Positions 45,101-53,010 of a DNA stretch of 64,000 nucleotides are shown here, one piece after another. The stretch comes from Bacteroidia bacterium (GTDB taxonomy: Bacteria; Bacteroidota; Bacteroidia; 2-12-FULL-35-15): the NCBI GenBank assembly GCA_030654175.1, contig JAURXZ010000008.1, forward strand, positions 482,293 through 546,292. The letters run 5' to 3'. The position numbers and the translations under genes were made by a program. A model generated the notes under the pieces. It ran no database searches, was not told where the DNA came from, and worked only from the letters and a program-made list of their open reading frames with translations. Numbering within the stretch: the stretch's first letter is position 1; each line of letters starts with the position of its first letter.

Positions 45101-45218
45101 AGGTGGAAGCTAACAGCCAGTTGGCTGTAATGGCTTTACTACTTATTGTTGCAGCGTAAAGCGAATTAGCAAAAAGTGAAAAAGCGACAACAATACTAAA
45201 TAGTGATTTTTTAAGCAT
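42114..45218 (-). CDS. Large surface protein with T9SS type B domain
   Basis: 1034 residues: a signal peptide (about 1-22), a repetitive beta-rich region (about 25-420) with G8-like/beta-helix character (STWVGGVIPGQNDVAVI), then several Ig-like or PKD-like domains of 80-90 residues. It ends in a gliding-motility/CHU_C type B domain (about 960-1034: NAFTPNGDGFNDLF, LNRWGQQLF, AGTYFYIISIYG). Probably an adhesin displayed on the cell surface. The next genes downstream encode a PorE-like and a PorP/SprF-like protein, as for SprB-SprF. Confidence 0.85.
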   Translation of the reverse strand: MLKKSLFSIVVAFSLFANSLYAATISSKAITANWLLASTWVGGVIPGQNDVAVIVSGAVITVNGNITIGSVQVNSGGTMNASSFTISLKDDWLINGTFNRGTSTVDFSGTGAQSINGSTAIRFQNVIINNTNGSAGMGVTANSVNTFIYGNFEQNGVFNRNSTSFPNVKVTFAGNTIVSGVTSLILHNVDILAGATLNGATGISGGSSDMYFTGHWNNLGTFVPGTGTVNVQYSSSYGTQNITPGVGPFYNLTINKAVIVDPQSNITVQNDFTILLGTWTAGSLNINVGGDFNNTSTFTAGTGKVILDGATNQNINTGGSNLYNFTINKSSGDAYQGSNIQVTNNFTLTSGVLHTYTVVSTLYEIYLSNSNTTTSLTGGTSSNFVVGNLKRAVIAGIANYTFPIGVLNSSPLKFRPVVYSQTSSSGATWVNMAADTVIPVILNSADWYVSITTNTGTPVGSITMNYNLGSDFPSPIQECILSIVRGQSGPPSNFNYVLTTTTAPTGGNSGTITSEIPTTLTPFGFIVAEPLPVSTGTSICVGTSATLSANFPSGNTNFNWYDAQTGGNLLLLDNPTFITPNLIADTTFYLEYYDSLTTCGSTRLPVSITVTPIPSSAFTMPDTICRGENTLITFSGTISSTATYYWDFDGGILVSGSGATNQVVYWNTPGSKNVTLTISDNPCSSPLTLLTVNVVPAPTPAVITTTDYAICEGDTVTITANGSIGGTVNYNFYDSIPNDSIIGISPLIAGPQVTTTYYLEVINEYGCKSSNSPDSITIIVYPAPTLPNDYVEGSLVICNGASTSVYVLPDSTIASNIYWWDSEFGGNFVSNNDTMVTGNLFSDSTYWVEAITINGCANIGGRISITVIIEPSAVATLTSNLDNNSVFVGQEMIITASPDYYSVYQFYLNNQLVQSSALNTYTSLAFHDGDIVSVSCISDLQCQGSISDSLSVKVTPIANAFTPNGDGFNDLFLKGLDLTVLNRWGQQLFKGTQGWDGTFEGKKVNAGTYFYIISIYGPDKTLITQTGPITLINE

Positions 45219-45262
45219 AATACTTTGGTTAAATAAATTAAGAATTTTTATTTCTTTGTTTA

Positions 45263-47725
45263 TTATTGAAATACGATTTTAATAAAAGCGGATGTGTTTT
45301 CAGTTTTTAACACAACCAGGTAAAGTCCTTTTGAAAGTTTATGTTCGGCAGCATCAATAGTAATTTTATGATTACCTGCGGCCTGATTCTCATTTTTTAG
45401 GGATACTATTTCTTTTCCTAAGAGATCATACAATCCAACCTGTACTTTTTCAGATCTGGTTAAGGTATAATCAAGTGTAGCAGTATTATTAAATGGATTT
45501 GGAAACAGATTTAAACCAACCACAGAGATCTCTTCTTCAATACTTGTGGTATTAAGCACCACCATTTGCCCGTTTGAACTGGCAATAGAAGAAAATAGAC
45601 CTGCACCATTTTCAGACCTGACATTAAAATAATAAAGCTGATTTAACACCAGTGGTAGCGGGTTATTGATGGCGATCATCTGCATAAAATTATCGGTAGA
45701 AGCAACCAGATCAGTAGCTCCGGGGCTTGTTCCGATTGAATAATGATATTTTATAATTCCAGAATTAGGATCCGAGGAAGGTGACCAGTTAGCTTTAAGT
45801 TCATTGGAAGAATAGGTTGAGTCGATATCGGCACCCGATCCATCGTTAATAAACGCTATAGTTGATGGAGCTGTCCAGTCCACATCAATAGGAATAGAAA
45901 CTAAAGGAGATAGATTACCCGCTGAGTCAGTAACAATCGACTCCACTTTTCCGGCTGATAAAGGTGGTCCGGAATTTTCGAAACGTACATCATTTGAATT
46001 TCCAGCACCAACATTAACCGTTACCGAAGGCAGTCTTGAACGGAATGTTTTGAAATAATTGATCGTCATGCTTGCGTCTCCTGTTCTGAAAGAAACAGCA
46101 TTACCATTAGCAATTGGTGTAGCATCCGCCCAGCTTTCTGCAATAATATTATTAATGTAGATATCCATTTTTCCGGAAATGCGGTCGTAAACTAATTTGA
46201 AATCGTAGAACTGACCTGCAACGAAACTATAATTTCTGCTTTTTACTAAGGTCATCACGTCATTGGTAACTTTGTAAAACTCCAGTTTGTGGTCATCCAT
46301 ACTGAACCATACCAAATATGAATTACCTCTGTTTGGCAATGAAGCGCTATCACTAAAAAAATGAAGACCGGCTTTTCTGTTCGTTCCACTTCCATCAATT
46401 TTGGCATTCCAGTGATATAAATATCGGTTAGATAGGTTTTGGGTTAAAGGAGCAGAAATATTAGAATTGGTCTCTAAATCATCACTTTGTTCAAGATAGC
46501 CGGCAGTATTTGCCCATGCGCCAGTGTGGTTGGTCCAGTCGGGATTAATAATAGCATTATCAAAGTTATCATTTGCAAATCCTCTTGATCCATTAGCTCT
46601 CCATTCTGTTCCATCAAAATCGAGCACCCTGTAAAAACTTTTACCAAGTCCGGATCCTCCTGAATTATCAGTATCCGTGAAGTTTGCAGTAAAATTGCTG
46701 CTTTGCCAACCTGCAACTGGGGTTATAATGGTAGCCGGAGGAATAACATCACAAAAAGGGAGTATAAAGTTAGGGCCATAGGTATACACATTTCCGGTTA
46801 AAATTCTCCAATAGTAAGTAGCATTGGATTGAAAGTTAAGGGTAGGTGTAAATCCTGCCGGTCCGGTAAGCAGGGTAACATTGGAAGCAGGTTTGGTATA
46901 AAAGCTGTTAAAAGCAGAATCCAGAGATACCTGTAAGATCCAGTTCACATTGGAATTGATCCAGCTAAAGTTAACCATACTTGGGGAACAAGGCCCAAAA
47001 GATACGATGAGATTTTCAGGGCAATCAATTATTGATACAGCTATAGAACGGCAGTTGGACCAGCAGCCCTGTGTACTCAATGAGCGCAGGTAATAGGTAC
47101 CGGAAGCTGTAGCAATAAACGTACTGCTTGCATCTGTTGTACTTACTCCGCAGCTGGATCCTTGCCAATAATAGGTTTCTCCTACAGGTGCGTTAGGCAT
47201 GGTAAGTGTTATCGAACCACAACTGTTGGCACTGGACGAAGGAACAGGAGGTGTTGCAGGAGTTGGAGCCACAGTTACTGCAACGGAAGAACAGGCGTTT
47301 GACCAACAGCCGCCTGAATTTTCTCTGGCCCTTAATCTGTATGTTCCGGTAGAAGGAGCAGTGTATGTGAGAGCAGAACTGGCAGTACTTATTCCGCAGC
47401 TTGTGCCTTGCCAATAAAACGTAACACCGGCAGGCGGGGTTCCTCTTGTTAATGTTTGGCTTCCACATGGATTTGTAGTGGTAGTAGGAGCAGGGGGATC
47501 ATTGGGTATGTCATTTATAGTTACAATTTTTGAACTACAGGTTGACCAGCCATTAGAGTTTTTTGCTCTTAAATAATATGTTCCAGAAGAAGTTACCGTA
47601 TAATTCACAGCTGAATTGGCCATGCTTGTTCCGCAGCTTGTTCCCTGCCAATAATAAGTAGTACCGGAAGGAGGACTCGCTCTTGTGATGGTTTTATTTC
47701 CGCAGGTATTGCTCGAAGTAATGGT
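45263..47725 (-). repeat. Shared 2.46-kb tail, copy 1 (amidase)
   Basis: 2463 bp encoding residues 423 to the end of the amidase protein. Nearly the same sequence and length recur at 49134-51599 and 53011-55476. The shared part starts precisely at TITSSNTCGNK, after a proline-rich linker. Confidence 0.9.
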
Positions 47726-48991
47726 TGGAGCAGGTGGAGGAGGTGTTGGATTATTACAATTATTGATGATGCAATAATAATAGGGCCAGTTCCAGTTAAT
47801 TCCTGGATCGGTATGGCTTTGACTGGAATAGTGCTGATGACCTTTTATTCTGATAGCATTTGCAAGTTGACAGGTGCCACTACCTCCATTGCAGGATGGC
47901 CCGTTGTAACAACTTGTAGGCAGAATTCCATAACCTGATTGTGTTATATCTCTTGAAAGATTCCCCGATCCGGTATACATTGCTACAGTATACCATGAGG
48001 AATTGTTTATGTATCCTTCATGCTCAATACCTATTGTATAAGGGTTGTGATTCCCTACATGCCATCCCTTTTGGTTTTCACGAACCATTTGGGTTATTTG
48101 TCCATCAGATGACCGTGCTACATAGTGGGCGGAAACATTGGCATTACAGTTTTTAAACCAGGAAATACACCCTGCATAAGAGCCTTGTACCGTATGAATA
48201 GTGATTGCAGAAACAGCGGTTCCGCCTCTGGAGCTGTAATTACAAGTTGTAGGATTCCATATTGCCGGACCAAAATCAGTACTCTGCACTGTTGGAGGAG
48301 GTGGAGTATTAAGACTTTTCTGGTATTGATTTCCATTTTGATCAATAATTGATTCTTCGGAAATACTTACATGAGGGGAACTCAATACTTTAAAATTAGC
48401 TTCACCAAAAACGTTTACCAGGTTTATAGAGTATTCAGGAAAAGAATAAGAAACCTGATATTCTTTATTATTAAGAAAAGTAAAAATGGAGTATAACTGG
48501 GAATTAAGTGCAAAGTCGTTTTGCAGATCACCATCAGGAAGTTCGCTTAAAGCAATAAGAATTGAAATTTGACTTTCAGGACTAGTACCTGAAGTAGTAG
48601 ATTGAGAAAGCAGTGAAGCATAAGCTTTAGCATAGGCACTTATGTTAGCGCCAGGATCATTAATGATATCGGCTATTTGAAACCCTGAAAGTTGAGAAAC
48701 CAATTCCAGGTTGTTTCTGAAATAATGTTTGCCATCCAACGTGAGCCCCATTACCCCGTATGCTTTAGGTAATTCAATACAACTTTCATGAGCGCCAGGG
48801 GTATGCGTTATATGATCAAAACGTGTATTGCAAAAAGAAACAGCTTCCAGCACTCCTTTTGGGATTTGAGGATAGCTGATATATGCCTGGTCAAATTGCG
48901 CCTGGTACTGGTTTACGGCCGGGATTTCCACTTGAGAATAAGAGAAATGGAAAAGTCCTACGGAAAGTATAAAAAGTAAATATTTTTTCAT
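45263..48991 (-). CDS. Secreted N-acetylmuramoyl-L-alanine amidase with T9SS type A tail
   Basis: 1242 residues. Signal peptide 1-20. Residues about 38-130 look like a lytic-transglycosylase (SLT) fold that lost its catalytic Glu (IPKGVLEAVSFCNTRF, then AYGVMGL and DPGANISAYAKAY). The Amidase_2 domain at about 255-405 has zinc-ligand candidates His266, His385 and Asp395, with His-to-Asp spacing of 10 as in AmpD, and Glu in GIEHEG (323/325). From 423 the tail is shared with the next two genes: three Ig-like repeats (CGxxTLTR...YYWQGTSCG), fibronectin-like, lectin-like and fibronectin-like domains, and the sorting domain (NLFPNPFNN to end). It would cut the MurNAc-L-Ala bond of foreign or own peptidoglycan. 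Confidence 0.88.
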   Translation of the reverse strand: MKKYLLFILSVGLFHFSYSQVEIPAVNQYQAQFDQAYISYPQIPKGVLEAVSFCNTRFDHITHTPGAHESCIELPKAYGVMGLTLDGKHYFRNNLELVSQLSGFQIADIINDPGANISAYAKAYASLLSQSTTSGTSPESQISILIALSELPDGDLQNDFALNSQLYSIFTFLNNKEYQVSYSFPEYSINLVNVFGEANFKVLSSPHVSISEESIIDQNGNQYQKSLNTPPPPTVQSTDFGPAIWNPTTCNYSSRGGTAVSAITIHTVQGSYAGCISWFKNCNANVSAHYVARSSDGQITQMVRENQKGWHVGNHNPYTIGIEHEGYINNSSWYTVAMYTGSGNLSRDITQSGYGILPTSCYNGPSCNGGSGTCQLANAIRIKGHQHYSSQSHTDPGINWNWPYYYCIINNCNNPTPPPPAPTITSSNTCGNKTITRASPPSGTTYYWQGTSCGTSMANSAVNYTVTSSGTYYLRAKNSNGWSTCSSKIVTINDIPNDPPAPTTTTNPCGSQTLTRGTPPAGVTFYWQGTSCGISTASSALTYTAPSTGTYRLRARENSGGCWSNACSSVAVTVAPTPATPPVPSSSANSCGSITLTMPNAPVGETYYWQGSSCGVSTTDASSTFIATASGTYYLRSLSTQGCWSNCRSIAVSIIDCPENLIVSFGPCSPSMVNFSWINSNVNWILQVSLDSAFNSFYTKPASNVTLLTGPAGFTPTLNFQSNATYYWRILTGNVYTYGPNFILPFCDVIPPATIITPVAGWQSSNFTANFTDTDNSGGSGLGKSFYRVLDFDGTEWRANGSRGFANDNFDNAIINPDWTNHTGAWANTAGYLEQSDDLETNSNISAPLTQNLSNRYLYHWNAKIDGSGTNRKAGLHFFSDSASLPNRGNSYLVWFSMDDHKLEFYKVTNDVMTLVKSRNYSFVAGQFYDFKLVYDRISGKMDIYINNIIAESWADATPIANGNAVSFRTGDASMTINYFKTFRSRLPSVTVNVGAGNSNDVRFENSGPPLSAGKVESIVTDSAGNLSPLVSIPIDVDWTAPSTIAFINDGSGADIDSTYSSNELKANWSPSSDPNSGIIKYHYSIGTSPGATDLVASTDNFMQMIAINNPLPLVLNQLYYFNVRSENGAGLFSSIASSNGQMVVLNTTSIEEEISVVGLNLFPNPFNNTATLDYTLTRSEKVQVGLYDLLGKEIVSLKNENQAAGNHKITIDAAEHKLSKGLYLVVLKTENTSAFIKIVFQ

Positions 48992-49015
48992 CGGCAGAAA
49001 TTAAAAATTGGATTG

Positions 49016-49043
49016 CAAATATAAACAAAATTAAGCGATTCAA
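49016..49043 (-). promoter_or_regulatory. Promoter of the amidase gene
   Basis: On the minus strand TTG (49041-49043), 17 bp spacer and TATATTTG (49016-49023), about 25 bp before the ATG at 48991. It indicates transcription separate from the M23 gene. Confidence 0.65.
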
Positions 49044-49133
49044 CTGATACGCTGGCGTTGGTGGAAGACCTTTCATAGCTTGTTTATTGAGAAAATTTCT
49101 TTAATAAACAACATTGAAGTGCAGACACCAACA

Positions 49134-51599
49134 TCAATCAAATACAATTTTAATAAAAGCGGAGGTGTTTTCTGTTTTTAACACAACTAGGTAAAGTCCT
49201 TTAGAAAGTTTAAGTTCATTACCATCAATAGTAACTTTATGATCACCTGCGGCTTGACTCTCATTTTTTAAGGATACTATTTCTTTTCCTAAGAGATCAT
49301 ACAAGCCAACCGCTACCTTTTCAGATCTGATCAATGTATAATCAAGAGAAGCTGTATTATTAAAAGGATTTGGATACAAATTTAAATCAACTACAGTGAT
49401 CTCTTCCTCCACACTTGTGGTATTAAGCACTACCATTTGTCCGTTTGAACTGGCTACAGAAGAAAAAAGACCGGCACCGTTTTCAGATCTCACATTAAAA
49501 TAATAAAGTTGATTTACCATCAGCGGAAGAGGGTTATTGATAACGATCATCTGCATAAAGTTATCGGTAGAAGCAACCAGATCAGTATCTCCGGGTGTTG
49601 TACCTATGGAATAGTGATATTTTACAATCCCCGAATTAGGATCTGATGAAGGTGACCAGTTTGCTTTTAATTCATTGGTAGAATAAGTGGTGCTGATATC
49701 GGCACCTGAGCCATCGTTTATAAAAGCGATGGTTGATGGAGCTGTCCAATCCACATCAACAGGAATGGAAATAAGTGGAGACAGGTTACCGGCAGAGTCT
49801 GTAACAATGGACTCCACTTTACCAGCCGAAAAAGGCGGCCCCGAATTTTCAAAACGTATATCATTTGTGTTTCCGGCACCAACATTAACAGTAACTGATG
49901 GAAGTCTTGAACGGAATGTTTTGAAGTAATTGATAGTCATGTTTGCATCAGCTGTTCTGAATGAAACAGCATTACCTGAAGCAATTGGGGTAGCATCTGC
50001 CCAGCTTTCTGCAATAATATTGTTAATGTATATATCCATTTTTCCGGTAATACGGTCGTATACTAATTTGAAATCATAGAACTGACCTGCAACAAAATTA
50101 TAATTTCTGCTTTTTACTAAGGTCTTCAGGTCGTTTGTGACCTTGTAAAACTCCAGTTTGTGGTCATCCATTCTGAAATATACCAAATACGAATTTCCTC
50201 TATTGGGCAAGGAGGCGCTATCACTAAAAAAATGGAAACCGGCTTTTCTGTTCGTGCCACTTCCATCAATTTTGGCATTCCAGTGATATAAATATCGGTT
50301 AGAAAGATTTTGAGTTAAAGGAGCAGAAATATTAGAATTGGTCTCTAAATCATCACTTTGTTCAAGGTAGCCGGAAGTATTTGCCCATACTCCTGTGTGG
50401 CTGGTCCAGTCGGGATTAATAATAGTATTATCAAAATTATCATTTGCGAAACCTCTTGATCCGTTTGCTCTCCATTCTGTTCCATCAAAATCGATCACCC
50501 TGTAAAAGCTTTTACCAAGTCCTGATCCTCCTGAATTATCAGCATCCGTAAAGTTTGCAGTAAAATTGCTGCTTTGCCAACCTAATACAGGTGCAATAGC
50601 AGTAGTAGGAGGAGTAACATCACAAAAAGGGAGTGTAAAACTTGGGCCATAGGTGTAAACATTTCCAGTTAAGATCCTCCAATAATAAGTGGCATTTGCT
50701 TGAAAGTTAAGAGCGGGGGTGAATCCTGCCGGTCCGGTAAGCAAGGTAACATTGGAAGCCGATTTGGAATAAAAACTATTAAAAGCAGAATCAAGGGATA
50801 CTTGTAATGTCCAGTTAACATTGGAATTGATCCAGCTAAAATTAACCATATTAGCAGAACATGAGCCAAAAGATACGAGTAGATTTTCAGGGCAATCAAT
50901 TATAGTTACTGCCACCGAACGGCAGCTCGACCAGCAGGCCTGGCTACTTAATGAGCGTAGGCGATAAACGCCAGTTGTGTTTGCGATAAAAGTACTGGAG
51001 GTATCAGCAGTGCTTATTCCGCAACTGGTTCCTTCCCAGTAATAGGTTTGTCCTGCCGGTGCATTAGGCATGGTAAGTGTTATCGGGCCGCAGCTATTGC
51101 TACTCATAGTTGGAACTGGTGGTGTTGCGGGAGTAGGTGCTACAGCAACCGCAACCGAAGAGCAGGAGTTTGACCAGCATCCACCGGCATTTTGCCTAGC
51201 CCTTAACCTGTATGTACCTGTAGATGGAGCCGTATAAGTTAGAGCCGAGCTGGCTGTGCTGTTTCCACAGCTTGTACCTTGCCAATAAAACGTAACACCG
51301 GCAGGTGGAGTTCCTCTTGTTAATGTTTGACTGCCACAAGGATTTGTAGTGGTAGTAGGAGCAGGAGGGTTGTTGGGTATATCATTTATAGTTACTGTTC
51401 TTGTACCACAGGTTGTTGACCATCCAATTGAATTCTTTGCTCTTAAATAATACGTTCCTGAATTACTTACTGTATAATTCAAAGCAGAATTGGCCATACT
51501 TGTTCCACAGCTTGTTCCTTGCCAATAATAGGTAGTTCCCGAAGGAGGACTCGCCCTTGTGATGGTTTTATTACCGCAGGTATTACTGGAAGTAATGGT
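49134..51599 (-). repeat. Shared 2.46-kb tail, copy 2 (M23 endopeptidase)
   Basis: 2466 bp encoding residues 441 to the end of the M23 protein; collinear with the copies at 45263 and 53011 without visible large gaps. Confidence 0.9.
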
Positions 51600-52919
51600 A
51601 GGGTTAGGCGGAGGAGGTGTGACAGTACATGGTGAAATACTATTTGTAGAAGTATAACTATATCCTCTGTGAGGAACACAGTTACCGCAATCACTAAATG
51701 TTGCATAAAGACGACTTCCTCCACCGGGCGTCATATATTCAAAATGTATATGATCACCACTGGAATTACCGGTTGTTCCTTCAATCGCGATATAACATCC
51801 TTGCTGTACCTGCTGCCCTACGGTAACAGCAATAGACTTGTTGTGCCCATACCGTGTTTCGAAATTATCCGAATGCCTGATAATTACCTGATTGCCATAT
51901 CCCGAATTTGAATAATTAACATACTTTACGGTTCCGGCAGCCACAGCAAGTACTTTGTGGTCAGCATTATTAGGAGTATCATAATCTGTTGCTGCATTAT
52001 ACGAATGAGCCCCCAGATTTGTACATGAAGTGGAAGATCCTATTGGTGGCGGAGGGGCATTTGATCCATCGCGCGTAACGCAATAGGTAATACCTGCCGG
52101 CCAGGGTAATTTGAAATTCAGCTGGGCTAAATTATCATTTGGGGGAGGCGCTAATTGTTTTTTTTGAAAGGATTCATTTGTATACCAGCCCAATACCTGA
52201 TGCATAGTACCAATATCTTCAGATAAAAGAAGTTCTTCACCGTTTTCTATTGTATAAACCATCAGTTTATCAGCAACACCATGAATTAATTCCCTTTCCT
52301 GATCACTTGTAGCCAAATAGGTAAAACGTTTTCTATCCGGTGAGATCAAGGGAGTGGTCATGTATTTATTAGAAATAGCTAATTGCTTTAATTCGCCAGT
52401 TTCAAGAGCATAACTATAAATACCCTCATGTTCGTATCCTGTATCAAATTCAAGACGTTCAAGATATATTGTATTTTTATCGGCAGACCAGCACAGGGCA
52501 TGAAATGCGTAATTACCAATGGAATTAGCATTATTAATTAATAATTTTTTTAAACCTGTATTTGAATCAAATAGGAATAAGTTAAAATCATTGCCCATTA
52601 TTGTTCTTTCAAGGCAGATCCAATTGTTTTGATCATAAGGGGACTGAATTGCTGAAAACAATACCCATCCTTCCTGCATCGTCAGATTTTGAGAAACCTG
52701 TTCAGGAAAAAACACTAATACATCTTCATTCCATATTTTATTTTCCAGGTTTTTGAAATCAGTGAGTTCCTCTGCCTGTTTATTCTTTTGAGGCAATTGC
52801 AGGAATATTTTTGAATTCTTTTGAAATGCAATCGGATAAGCTGCAACAAACGAATTCTGTTGAGAAAACGAAATATGAAAGAAAACCACAGAAAATAAAA
52901 AAAGTAAATTTTTTTTCAT
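49134..52919 (-). CDS. Secreted M23 (LasA-like) peptidoglycan endopeptidase with T9SS type A tail
   Basis: 1261 residues. Signal peptide 1-20. Residues about 95-245 look like a TolB-type propeller fragment. The M23 domain at about 295-415 shows zinc ligands His305 and Asp312 (GAHSYNAATDYD), His359 (RYGHN) and the HxH of GDHIHFEY (390-392). The widened His-to-Asp spacing recalls LasA-type members. After a PPPP linker, residues 441 to the end match the amidase and SpoIID proteins. It would cut peptide cross-bridges. The promoter is less clear (TATATTTA, near 52965). Confidence 0.88.
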   Translation of the reverse strand: MKKNLLFLFSVVFFHISFSQQNSFVAAYPIAFQKNSKIFLQLPQKNKQAEELTDFKNLENKIWNEDVLVFFPEQVSQNLTMQEGWVLFSAIQSPYDQNNWICLERTIMGNDFNLFLFDSNTGLKKLLINNANSIGNYAFHALCWSADKNTIYLERLEFDTGYEHEGIYSYALETGELKQLAISNKYMTTPLISPDRKRFTYLATSDQERELIHGVADKLMVYTIENGEELLLSEDIGTMHQVLGWYTNESFQKKQLAPPPNDNLAQLNFKLPWPAGITYCVTRDGSNAPPPPIGSSTSCTNLGAHSYNAATDYDTPNNADHKVLAVAAGTVKYVNYSNSGYGNQVIIRHSDNFETRYGHNKSIAVTVGQQVQQGCYIAIEGTTGNSSGDHIHFEYMTPGGGSRLYATFSDCGNCVPHRGYSYTSTNSISPCTVTPPPPNPTITSSNTCGNKTITRASPPSGTTYYWQGTSCGTSMANSALNYTVSNSGTYYLRAKNSIGWSTTCGTRTVTINDIPNNPPAPTTTTNPCGSQTLTRGTPPAGVTFYWQGTSCGNSTASSALTYTAPSTGTYRLRARQNAGGCWSNSCSSVAVAVAPTPATPPVPTMSSNSCGPITLTMPNAPAGQTYYWEGTSCGISTADTSSTFIANTTGVYRLRSLSSQACWSSCRSVAVTIIDCPENLLVSFGSCSANMVNFSWINSNVNWTLQVSLDSAFNSFYSKSASNVTLLTGPAGFTPALNFQANATYYWRILTGNVYTYGPSFTLPFCDVTPPTTAIAPVLGWQSSNFTANFTDADNSGGSGLGKSFYRVIDFDGTEWRANGSRGFANDNFDNTIINPDWTSHTGVWANTSGYLEQSDDLETNSNISAPLTQNLSNRYLYHWNAKIDGSGTNRKAGFHFFSDSASLPNRGNSYLVYFRMDDHKLEFYKVTNDLKTLVKSRNYNFVAGQFYDFKLVYDRITGKMDIYINNIIAESWADATPIASGNAVSFRTADANMTINYFKTFRSRLPSVTVNVGAGNTNDIRFENSGPPFSAGKVESIVTDSAGNLSPLISIPVDVDWTAPSTIAFINDGSGADISTTYSTNELKANWSPSSDPNSGIVKYHYSIGTTPGDTDLVASTDNFMQMIVINNPLPLMVNQLYYFNVRSENGAGLFSSVASSNGQMVVLNTTSVEEEITVVDLNLYPNPFNNTASLDYTLIRSEKVAVGLYDLLGKEIVSLKNESQAAGDHKVTIDGNELKLSKGLYLVVLKTENTSAFIKIVFD

Positions 52920-53010
52920 GACACTAATATTAATGAGTGCAATTCAGCCTAAATAATGATTAAGAGTAAATATAGGCAAAATAGAAAACAAAAACAACTT
53001 AAAACATTTA

